7,421 nucleotides of DNA from an uncultured Clostridia bacterium (GTDB lineage Bacteria; Bacillota; Clostridia; RUG12999), in contig CALLNG010000409.1 in assembly GCA_938005345.1 (NCBI GenBank), positions 1-7,421 of the forward strand. Direction: 5' to 3'. The position numbers were made by a program, and so were the translations under genes. Below the pieces are notes generated by a model. It worked only from the letters and a program-made list of their open reading frames with translations, did not search any database and was not told the DNA's origin. Positions within the stretch are counted from its first letter, which is position 1; every line of letters starts with the position of its first letter. Positions 1-5,437 of the stretch are shown here, piece after piece.

Positions 1-636
1 ATTATGACCAAGGAAGACTTGGAACAAATTGCGGCGGTACTGCGCAAAACCAATATTATGGTGTTGTCAGATGAAATTTATGGAGAATTAACATATTCCA
101 ATAAACATACCTCAATGGCATCGCTGGAAGGCATGCAAGACCGGACAATTGTTATCAATGGATTTTCTAAAACTTATGCTATGACGGGATGGCGGTTGGG
201 ATATGCAGCTGGGCATAAAGATGTAATTTACCAAATGACAAAGATTCACCAATATGCAATCATGAGTTCTCCAACAACAAGTCAATATGCAGCGATTGCA
301 GCGCTGCGCAACGGGGATGATGATATTGAGCGGATGCGGGAAGAATATAATTACCGCAGAAGAGTAATGGTGGATGGATTCCGGAAAATGGGACTGGACT
401 GTTTTGAACCGGAAGGTGCGTTTTATGTATTTCCATCCATCCAATCCACTGGAATGGATAGCGAAACGTTTTGTGAATCCTTACTGAAAGCGCAGAAAGT
501 AGCGGTCATTCCTGGCACAGCATTTGGACGCAGTGGAGAAGGATTCATTCGAGTGTCATATTGTTATTCACTAAAGAGCATCAATGAAGCATTGGGAAGA
601 ATTGCGGCATTTGTAGAAGAGGTGAGGCATGAGTAA
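1..636 (+). CDS. Class I/II PLP-dependent aminotransferase, C-terminal part (5' end outside window)
   Basis: This is the last 212 codons of a fold-type I aminotransferase, which moves an amino group between an amino acid and a 2-oxo acid in the cytoplasm. Counting from the ATG at 4, the motif VLSDEIYGEL holds the aspartate (D23) that contacts the PLP ring nitrogen and the tyrosine Y26. NGFSKTYAMTGWRLGY holds the Schiff-base lysine K56 and the phosphate-binding R64. R183 in GFIRVSYCYS is the expected substrate-carboxylate arginine. Family members are about 390 residues, so roughly 180 N-terminal residues are missing. The reading frame is open from base 1, and the ATG at 4 is an internal methionine, not the start. 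The stop codon lies inside the next gene, which suggests coupled translation. Substrate specificity (aspartate, alanine, aromatic or other) cannot be decided from this fragment. Confidence 0.93.
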   Translation: MMTKEDLEQIAAVLRKTNIMVLSDEIYGELTYSNKHTSMASLEGMQDRTIVINGFSKTYAMTGWRLGYAAGHKDVIYQMTKIHQYAIMSSPTTSQYAAIAALRNGDDDIERMREEYNYRRRVMVDGFRKMGLDCFEPEGAFYVFPSIQSTGMDSETFCESLLKAQKVAVIPGTAFGRSGEGFIRVSYCYSLKSINEALGRIAAFVEEVRHE

Positions 637-1753
637 AGTAGGAATTGAATCTTGCCAGCAATATGAAAAAGAGCAGGTATTAGATGCTGTGCGTGCCTTA
701 CTGGATAAATTAGGTGGAATGGAGCAGTTTGTGCGGCGGGGCGATAGGGTAGTGGTAAAGCCAAATCTCATTTTAAAACGCCAACCAGGCGGTGCGGCTA
801 CGACCCATCCATATGTTGTGCGTGCGGTCTGCCTGCTGGCTATGGAGGCAGGAGGTATTGTAACAATCGCGGAAAGCCCGGGCGGGGTATATAATCCGAA
901 CCTGTTAAAAGGGTTATATCAGACATGTGGAATGACAGAGATTGCTCAAGAATTGGGGGTCAAGTTGAATTTTGACGTGACATCCCGCAATGTTTCTTTT
1001 CCAGAAGGAAAGGCTGTAAAGGGATTTGAACTTATTACACCAATTTTGGAAGCGGACGTTGTACTATCTGTTTCCAAATTGAAAACCCATGTAATGAGCT
1101 ATATGACCGGTGCCGTAAAAAATTTGTTTGGATGTGTGCCGGGAACCTATAAAGCGGAATACCATTTCCGTATGCCAGATAAAAAAACGTTTTGTAATAT
1201 GCTAGTGGATTTGTGCGAATATATAAAACCGACACTGTCTATCATGGATGCTGTGGAGTGTATGGAAGGTGACGGCCCAACAAGCGGTTCGCCACGCTAC
1301 GGCGGTTATCTATTGGCAAGCAGTGATCCCTATGCATTAGATGTTGTGGCATGCCGTTTGGCTAACTTGGAGATGGAGCCGGTGTATATTCTACAAAATG
1401 CCCAGGAACGGGGATTGCTGGATATACAAAATATTGAGGAACTTGGGAAATATACGCCAATTGAAGATTTTCGGCGTCCTGGTATGAAAGATATTCATTT
1501 TTTAAAAAATCCAATGCTAAAAAGGCTGGCGGAAAAGTTGGTGAATCCTCGGCCTGCTGCGGATACCAAGAAATGTATCGGCTGTGGACAGTGTGCGCAG
1601 AACTGTCCTGCTGAAGCAATTGAAATGAAAGAGAAATTACCCCATATTGATTTTTCAAGATGTATCAAGTGTTTTTGCTGCCATGAACTTTGTCCTATTA
1701 AAGCAATGCAGCTAAAACGAAATAGATTGTGGAGCGCAATTTTGCATATTTGA
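629..1753 (+). CDS. DUF362 domain protein with C-terminal double [4Fe-4S] ferredoxin domain
   Basis: A 374-residue protein. The N-terminal DUF362 domain (about residues 1-300) is recognised by VVVKPNLILK (41-50), a THP motif at 59-61, VSKLKTH (148-154) and GAVKNLFGCVPG (161-172). The C-terminal domain (about 310-362) carries two classic cluster motifs: C316-C319-C322-C326P and C345-C348-C351-C355P. It should therefore bind two [4Fe-4S] clusters and transfer electrons. The protein has no signal peptide or membrane segment and should be cytoplasmic. The biochemical role of the DUF362 domain is poorly defined, so no reaction is assigned. The ATG overlaps the aminotransferase stop by 8 bp and is preceded by an AG-rich ribosome site (619-627) lying inside the upstream gene. 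This arrangement implies co-translation. Ribonuclease HI follows after 9 bp. Confidence 0.9.
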   Translation: MSKVGIESCQQYEKEQVLDAVRALLDKLGGMEQFVRRGDRVVVKPNLILKRQPGGAATTHPYVVRAVCLLAMEAGGIVTIAESPGGVYNPNLLKGLYQTCGMTEIAQELGVKLNFDVTSRNVSFPEGKAVKGFELITPILEADVVLSVSKLKTHVMSYMTGAVKNLFGCVPGTYKAEYHFRMPDKKTFCNMLVDLCEYIKPTLSIMDAVECMEGDGPTSGSPRYGGYLLASSDPYALDVVACRLANLEMEPVYILQNAQERGLLDIQNIEELGKYTPIEDFRRPGMKDIHFLKNPMLKRLAEKLVNPRPAADTKKCIGCGQCAQNCPAEAIEMKEKLPHIDFSRCIKCFCCHELCPIKAMQLKRNRLWSAILHI

Positions 1754-1762
1754 GGGGGAGTT

Positions 1763-2230
1763 ATGAAACGGGTTGAATTATATACAGACGGCGCTTGTAG
1801 CGGCAATCCAGGTAATGGAGGCTATGGCGGAATATTACGTTATGGAGCAAAGGAAAAGACATTTTCACAAGGCTACCGTCACACAACCAATAACCGGATG
1901 GAACTCATGGCGGCAATTGTGGGACTGGAAATGTTGAATCAGGCATGTGAAGTAGAGTTATATAGTGATTCCAAATATCTGGTGGACGCAATTGAAAGAG
2001 GATGGGTCTATAGTTGGCAAAAAAAAGGTTGGAAAAAATCAGATGGAAAACCAGCTTTAAATGTTGATTTATGGCAGCGTATGTTGACGCAGCTTAGCCG
2101 CCATAAAGTGAAATTGATTTGGGTTAAGGGTCATGCTGGGAACCCCAATAATGAACGGTGTGATAAAATGGCGGTAGCTGCAGGAGCTGGAGACCAGTTG
2201 TTAGAAGATACAGGGTATGAATCGGTATAA
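1763..2230 (+). CDS. rnhA: Ribonuclease HI
   Basis: A 155-residue RNase HI, the same length as the E. coli enzyme. It cleaves the RNA strand of RNA-DNA hybrids, removing R-loops and replication primers. All catalytic elements are visible: D9 in YTDGACSGNPG, E47 in NNRMELMA, D69 in LYSDSKYLV, H124 in WVKGHAGNPNNERCD and D134 at the end of that motif. The basic stretch WQKKGWKK (85-92) corresponds to the substrate-binding 'handle' region. The gene starts 9 bp after the DUF362 stop. Its G-rich ribosome site (1752-1760) begins in that stop codon and sits very close to the ATG, so the genes are probably one transcript. The link to the aminotransferase/DUF362 pair looks like shared transcription only, not shared function. 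Confidence 0.97.
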   Translation: MKRVELYTDGACSGNPGNGGYGGILRYGAKEKTFSQGYRHTTNNRMELMAAIVGLEMLNQACEVELYSDSKYLVDAIERGWVYSWQKKGWKKSDGKPALNVDLWQRMLTQLSRHKVKLIWVKGHAGNPNNERCDKMAVAAGAGDQLLEDTGYESV

Positions 2231-2269
2231 AATGGGTTTTGTATGGCATACTATAAATGGAATGCTCTT

Positions 2270-2278
2270 AGGAAGGAG
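2270..2278 (+). promoter_or_regulatory. Ribosome binding site that fixes the start of the YkuS-like gene
   Basis: AGGAAGGAG lies 10 nt before the ATG at 2289. The more upstream in-frame ATG at 2217 lies inside rnhA, has no comparable site, and would add 24 residues that do not resemble the family. The start at 2289 is therefore preferred. Confidence 0.75.
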
Positions 2279-2288
2279 TGGCTTATTT

Positions 2289-2543
2289 ATGGTAGTAGCT
2301 GTACAAAGTGAATTGCGTCATATTGCGCAGTATCTAAGAAAAGTGGGGTATGAAGTCGTTTCGTACGAAACATATCCATATCCCATTGATGCGTTAGTAT
2401 ACCACGGAAGCGGCTTTTCTTTTTCAGCGGTTCATCATGCACCATTTCATGGGAATGGGATTTTATTGGTATGTGCGGATGGAAAAACGCCGCAACAAAT
2501 TCAACAAATTTTAGAGAAAAAAATTTATAGTCCATTATTCTAA
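2289..2543 (+). CDS. Small YkuS-like protein (UPF0180 family), function unknown
   Basis: An 84-residue protein. The pattern of a short N-terminal strand (VVAVQ), an amphipathic helix ending in LRKVGYEVV (residues 16-24), a DALVYHG strand, and a C-terminal GILLVCADGKTPQQIQQILE segment resembles the YkuS/UPF0180 family of Bacillota, whose members are about 80 residues and have no assigned function. The length with this start fits that family. It has no signal peptide, membrane helix or metal-binding cysteine pattern (one cysteine only). It lies 58 bp after rnhA, on the same strand, and may be read through from that operon; no convincing promoter of its own was found in the gap. Its last 14 codons encode one arm of a terminator-like hairpin. 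The assignment is by remembered sequence pattern and is moderately sure. Confidence 0.68.
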   Translation: MVVAVQSELRHIAQYLRKVGYEVVSYETYPYPIDALVYHGSGFSFSAVHHAPFHGNGILLVCADGKTPQQIQQILEKKIYSPLF

Positions 2544-2560
2544 AATTTGTTGCTTTTTTT
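2502..2560 (+). terminator. Probable Rho-independent terminator overlapping the 3' end of the YkuS-like gene
   Basis: CAACAAATTTTA (2502-2513) is perfectly complementary to TAAAATTTGTTG (2541-2552). A 27-nt loop separates the arms and seven T residues follow (2554-2560). The stem is AT-rich and the loop long, so it is weaker than a textbook terminator. Its place, directly before the nifS promoter, fits an operon end. A second upstream copy (GCAACAAATT, 2492-2501) can pair with 2544-2553 instead. Confidence 0.6.
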
Positions 2561-2562
2561 AC

Positions 2563-2591
2563 TTGAAAAGTATACTAAAATGGTATATAAT
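2563..2591 (+). promoter_or_regulatory. Vegetative (sigma-A type) promoter for nifS-nifU
   Basis: TTGAAA (2563-2568) and TATAAT (2586-2591) are separated by exactly 17 nt, close to the consensus for housekeeping sigma factors. It lies 27 bp before the nifS ATG, and a good ribosome site (AAAGGAG, 2605-2611) lies between. The spacer contains a short TATAC/GTATA dyad (2571-2575 and 2583-2587) that touches the -10 box and might bind a regulator. Confidence 0.8.
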
Positions 2592-2618
2592 ATAGAAAAA
2601 TAGGAAAGGAGCAGAATT

Positions 2619-3809
2619 ATGGTAGAAAAAAAATTAATATATTTAGATCATGCGGCGACAACGCCGGTCAAACCGGAAGTATTAGAGCAGATGTTGCCAT
2701 GGTTTTCGCAACACTATGGAAATCCGTCTAGTACCATCTATGGTTTAGGAAGAGAAACCCATGAGGCTGTTGAACAGTCACGCAAAACGGTTGCGGCTTG
2801 TCTCGGAGCAAAGCCAGAGGAAATATTTTTTACTGGATGCGGGACGGAATCTGATAACTGGGCAATCCGCGGAAGTGTTTATGCAAGGCGCAAAAAAGGG
2901 AGCCATATTATTACTACAGCATTTGAGCACCATGCGGTTTTGCATACTTGCATGCAGCTAGAGAAAGAAGGGTTTTCGGTTACATACCTGAAACCGGATA
3001 CAGAAGGAATCATCCATCCGGAGCAGGTGGAACAAGCAATTCGGCCGGATACCATTTTAATTACTGTTATGTTTGCAAACAATGAAATAGGAACGGTGCA
3101 GCCTATCTCTCAAATAGGAGCCATTGCACGCAGGTATGACATTCTTTTTCACACAGATGCAGTACAAGCTGTTGGTACGATTCCAGTGGATGTGAATACG
3201 CTACAGGTAGATTTGCTCTCCCTTTCGGCACATAAGTTTTATGGTCCCAAAGGGGTCGGCGCATTATATATCCGAAAGGGCGTTCGACCTGATATTTTTA
3301 TGCAAGGCGGCGCACAAGAATCTGGCCGGCGTGGCGGAACAGAAAATGTTGCGGGAATTGTAGGGATGGCGGCGGCACTTCGGCTGGCCTGTGGCAATTT
3401 AGAGCAAAACACAAATAGGATAACTGCAAACCGTGATTATCTGATAGATGAAATTTTAAAGAAAGTTCCGTATAGTAGACTCAACGGGCATCGCACAAAA
3501 CGGCTTCCCGGAAATATTAATATTTCGTTTCCTTACATCGAAGGGGAGTCTTTGCTCATTTGGCTGGATTTGAATGGAATTGCAGCGTCTAGCGGGAGTG
3601 CGTGCACTTCCGGATCGTTAGACCCATCGCATGTCTTGCTGTCCATCGGACTGCCGCACGAGATCGCACATGGATCGCTGCGGCTTACGCTGGGCGAAGA
3701 GAATACAAGGGAAGAACTAGATTTTGTAATAGAGAAATTGGTGGAGATTGTGAAAAAACTGCGGAGTATGTCCCCGCTTTATGAAGCGATTCAGAAAGGA
3801 GAACAATAA
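2619..3809 (+). CDS. nifS: Cysteine desulfurase (NifS/IscS type)
   Basis: A 396-residue PLP enzyme that converts L-cysteine to L-alanine and passes the sulfur as a persulfide to Fe-S cluster scaffolds. Visible family features are YLDHAATTPVKPEV (8-21), the cofactor-stacking H104 in FEHHAV, N155 in MFANNEIGTVQP, D180 and Q183 in HTDAVQAVG, the Schiff-base lysine K206 in LSLSAHKFYGPKGVGA, and the GRRGGTEN phosphate/substrate region (236-243). The sulfur-carrying cysteine is C329 in SSGSACTSGSLDPSHVL, on the long loop typical of group I NifS/IscS enzymes. Length and motif order are complete. One small oddity is GCGTESDN (73-80), where most relatives have GGTEADN. The promoter and ribosome site directly upstream support the ATG. 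The partner scaffold gene starts 1 bp after the stop codon. Confidence 0.97.
   Translation: MVEKKLIYLDHAATTPVKPEVLEQMLPWFSQHYGNPSSTIYGLGRETHEAVEQSRKTVAACLGAKPEEIFFTGCGTESDNWAIRGSVYARRKKGSHIITTAFEHHAVLHTCMQLEKEGFSVTYLKPDTEGIIHPEQVEQAIRPDTILITVMFANNEIGTVQPISQIGAIARRYDILFHTDAVQAVGTIPVDVNTLQVDLLSLSAHKFYGPKGVGALYIRKGVRPDIFMQGGAQESGRRGGTENVAGIVGMAAALRLACGNLEQNTNRITANRDYLIDEILKKVPYSRLNGHRTKRLPGNINISFPYIEGESLLIWLDLNGIAASSGSACTSGSLDPSHVLLSIGLPHEIAHGSLRLTLGEENTREELDFVIEKLVEIVKKLRSMSPLYEAIQKGEQ
3793..3801 (+). promoter_or_regulatory. Ribosome binding site that fixes the nifU start
   Basis: AGAAAGGAG, inside the end of nifS, lies 9 nt before the ATG at 3811. It supports that start over the in-frame ATG at 3781, which would add ten residues (MKRFRKENNN) absent from the family. 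The placement implies translational coupling to nifS. Confidence 0.8.
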
Positions 3810-3810
3810 T

Positions 3811-4254
3811 ATGATCTATACAGAAAAAGTAATGGACCATTTTACAAATCCTCGCAATGTGGGCGAATTGGAAAATGCCAATGCAGTAGGAGAAGTTGGA
3901 AATGCCCGCTGTGGCGATATTATGAAAATTTATATGGACATTGAAGGAGATGTGATACAGGATATCCGTTTTAAAACATTCGGATGCGGTGCGGCGATTG
4001 CAACTAGTTCGGTAGCAACGGAATTGGTGAAAGGAAAAACAATTGACGAGGCGTTGAAAATCACCAATAAAGCAGTGGTAGAGCAGCTAGGGGGATTGCC
4101 AAAGGAAAAGCTGCATTGTTCGGTTTTAGCAGAAGAAGCAATCCAGGCGGCAATTTTAGATTATTGTGAAAAGCACGGAAGGGAAATTCCGGAGAAATTG
4201 AAAAATTGTAAAGGGTGTTGTGGCGGCTGCGGACATGAGCAACACGAAAAATAA
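3811..4254 (+). CDS. nifU: Fe-S cluster assembly scaffold, NifU/IscU N-terminal type (clostridial form)
   Basis: A 147-residue scaffold on which Fe-S clusters are built from sulfur supplied by NifS before transfer to target proteins. The protein starts MIYTEKVMDHFTNPRNVGEL, the family signature. The three cluster-ligand cysteines are present: C34 in ARCGD (with D36), C59 in FGCGAAIA and C103 in KLHCSVLAEEAI. It lacks the ferredoxin-like middle and C-terminal thioredoxin-like Nfu domains of nitrogen-fixation NifU, so it is the short housekeeping type. After the usual end there is a short tail with four further cysteines (C133, C136, C137, C140) in NCKGCCGGCGH. The gene is coupled to nifS with 1 bp between. 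No IscR-type regulator or mnmA thiouridylase gene adjoins the pair inside this window. Confidence 0.95.
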   Translation: MIYTEKVMDHFTNPRNVGELENANAVGEVGNARCGDIMKIYMDIEGDVIQDIRFKTFGCGAAIATSSVATELVKGKTIDEALKITNKAVVEQLGGLPKEKLHCSVLAEEAIQAAILDYCEKHGREIPEKLKNCKGCCGGCGHEQHEK

Positions 4255-4268
4255 TTCTATAGAAATTC

Positions 4269-4300
4269 AAAGGGCAGATGCTACAATACAGCTGCCCTTT
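4269..4300. terminator. Hairpin between convergent genes, probable bidirectional terminator
   Basis: AAAGGGCAG (4269-4277) pairs perfectly with CTGCCCTTT (4292-4300) around a 14-nt loop. On the + strand it is followed by TATATG after TTTT, and on the - strand by TTTGAATTTC. It starts 15 bp after nifU and lies about 49 bp past the stop of the convergent transporter gene, so it can end both transcripts. The T-tracts are short on both sides. Confidence 0.72.
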
Positions 4301-4348
4301 TATATGAATCAAGATGTTTCTGTATTTTCTAGTATGGTTTTAACGTGT

Positions 4349-5302
4349 TTACATAATAGCCTGTAAAACGGTAGCAAAAATAGGAAGGGTTATAAGTGAA
4401 AGCAAAGTGGAAATAAAAATAATTTGCGCCATGCTATAGGAATCACTACCAGATGCTTCCGAAAGAACGGCACCATTAACCGCGACTGGCATCGCACTAA
4501 TCATGACGGGAACTGTCAGCATGTAACCGCGCAGACCGCAAACATAAAGGATACCTAAAAGGATACAAGGAATCCCGATGAGCCGTATCAAGGAAGCCAG
4601 ATAGCTTTTGGGAACGCAAAGCATTTCCCGCAAAGAGGCGCCACCTAGCAGAAAACCTGTCAAAAGCATAGACAATGGGGTAACACAAACTGTTGCCATG
4701 TCAATGACTTCGCTGATAAGCGAGGGGTACGTAACATGAAGGAAGGAAAGCGCAATTCCTATGAGGATACAGATTGTGACTGGATTGATAACCACCTTGA
4801 GCTGAGCGAGAAGTTTTTGCTTGCGGCTCTGCAATGAGGTGCTTTTCTCAGTAAAGATATATAAACCTAGAACATTTACCACTAAATAGAGCGGAATGTT
4901 AAACAAAGTTAAAGTGAGCATGGATTCTTGTCCAAACACAGCACTCATAATGGGATACCCCATAAAGGCAAAGTTCGAAAACGTAAAAGAAAAAATATTA
5001 ATACTTTGATAAATTCTCTTTTTTTCAAACCATTTTGAAGCAAGAAGGCCCAATAAATAGCTAAACACAATGACTGCGCAGGAGAGAAGCAAGATAGGGG
5101 CCCCATCCAAAAAGGTTTCCGGTGTCAAAGAATCCCGCAGAATTTGCAATATCATGGCCGGCATGAATACATTAAAAATAAGTTTTGAAAGGCCTGGAGA
5201 AAAATCGGCATTAACCATATTGCATTTCCGAAGTCCCCAGCCGCCTGCAATAAAAATAAATAAGATAAATGTTTTCTGAAATGCTGCCAGCAGAGAATCC
5301 AT
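4349..5302 (-). CDS. AEC-family (auxin efflux carrier-like) membrane transporter
   Basis: A 317-residue polytopic inner-membrane protein. About ten hydrophobic helices can be placed, roughly at residues 8-25, 38-56, 67-88, 98-122, 127-150, 168-188, 195-220, 232-255, 258-280 and 290-315. The two halves each carry a family-type helix break: SNFAFMGYPI (109-118) in the fourth helix and AMPVAVNGAVLSEASGSD (270-287) near the end. This matches the bacterial AEC family (PF03547), whose members include malate permease-like carriers and proposed exporters of organic or amino acids; the substrate cannot be deduced here. Length is normal. The ATG has a clear ribosome site (GGAAGGAG, - strand, 5312-5319) 9 nt upstream. 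The gene is divergent from ilvBN and shares its control region, a hint but not proof of a link to branched-chain or 2-oxo acid metabolism. Confidence 0.92.
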   Translation of the reverse strand: MDSLLAAFQKTFILFIFIAGGWGLRKCNMVNADFSPGLSKLIFNVFMPAMILQILRDSLTPETFLDGAPILLLSCAVIVFSYLLGLLASKWFEKKRIYQSINIFSFTFSNFAFMGYPIMSAVFGQESMLTLTLFNIPLYLVVNVLGLYIFTEKSTSLQSRKQKLLAQLKVVINPVTICILIGIALSFLHVTYPSLISEVIDMATVCVTPLSMLLTGFLLGGASLREMLCVPKSYLASLIRLIGIPCILLGILYVCGLRGYMLTVPVMISAMPVAVNGAVLSEASGSDSYSMAQIIFISTLLSLITLPIFATVLQAIM

Positions 5303-5333
5303 GAAAAAACACTCCTTCCGCTAAATTGATATT

Positions 5334-5342
5334 ATTATAACA
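5334..5342 (-). promoter_or_regulatory. Extended -10 promoter for the AEC transporter
   Basis: Read on the - strand, TGTTATAAT contains a perfect TATAAT (5339-5334) preceded by the TGn extension. No good -35 box stands at the normal 17 nt, as expected of some extended -10 promoters. A TTGACA (5355-5350) is only 10 nt away, too close to serve this -10. With 18-nt spacing that TTGACA could instead serve a weaker TATCAA (5331-5326). Confidence 0.55.
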
Positions 5343-5344
5343 TA

Positions 5345-5382
5345 TTTTTTGTCAAATTCATACTGTGTGAGTTGACAAAAAA
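5345..5382. repeat. Perfect 11-bp inverted repeat in the divergent promoter region (candidate operator)
   Basis: TTTTTTGTCAA (5345-5355) is the exact reverse complement of TTGACAAAAAA (5372-5382), with a 16-nt spacer. Each arm holds a TTGACA hexamer reading outward: the right arm is the -35 box of the ilvB promoter. The symmetry may be an operator acting on both directions, or simply two similar -35 regions placed back to back. Confidence 0.6.
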
Positions 5383-5400
5383 ATAATTGTTTGATAAAAT
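5372..5400 (+). promoter_or_regulatory. Vegetative (sigma-A type) promoter for ilvB-ilvN
   Basis: TTGACA (5372-5377) and TAAAAT (5395-5400) are spaced by exactly 17 nt, with TGA before the -10 giving an extended -10. Transcription would start near 5407, about 30 nt before the ilvB ATG. That leaves no room for a T-box leader or a leader-peptide attenuator, so control is probably at initiation. Confidence 0.85.
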
Positions 5401-5424
5401 AATTTTTAAAGATATTTTGATGAT

Positions 5425-5432
5425 GGGGGAGG
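5425..5432 (+). promoter_or_regulatory. Ribosome binding site that fixes the ilvB start
   Basis: GGGGGAGG ends 5 nt before the ATG at 5438. The longer reading frame opens at a TTG (5387) that lies between the -35 and -10 boxes, before the expected transcript start, so the ATG at 5438 is the start used here. Confidence 0.85.
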
Positions 5433-5437
5433 TAGCT

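Noticed and set aside
2217..2288. ATG start at 2217 for the YkuS-like gene, overlapping rnhA
   Set aside because: The extra 24 residues do not look like the family and there is no ribosome site, whereas AGGAAGGAG sits 10 nt before the ATG at 2289.
2231..2288. Separate promoter for the YkuS-like gene (TATAAA at 2252-2257)
   Set aside because: No acceptable -35 box at 16-18 nt was found, so read-through from the rnhA operon is as likely.
3781..3810. ATG start at 3781 for nifU
   Set aside because: The added residues MKRFRKENNN are just nifS sequence read in another frame; the good ribosome site and the conserved MIYTEKV start are at 3811.
5399..5413. CodY-like box in the ilvB leader (AATTTTTAAAGATAT)
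   Set aside because: By eye it matches about 10 of 15 positions of the consensus AATTTTCWGAAAATT. That is common by chance in AT-rich DNA, so it is not called.
5387..5437. TTG start at 5387 giving a 554-residue IlvB
   Set aside because: The TTG lies between the -35 and -10 boxes, upstream of the expected transcript start. The ATG at 5438 has a strong ribosome site and gives the normal family N-terminus.
5407..5437. T-box riboswitch or leader-peptide attenuator before ilvB
   Set aside because: The leader from the predicted start site is only about 30 nt and has no T-box antiterminator sequence or terminator hairpin.
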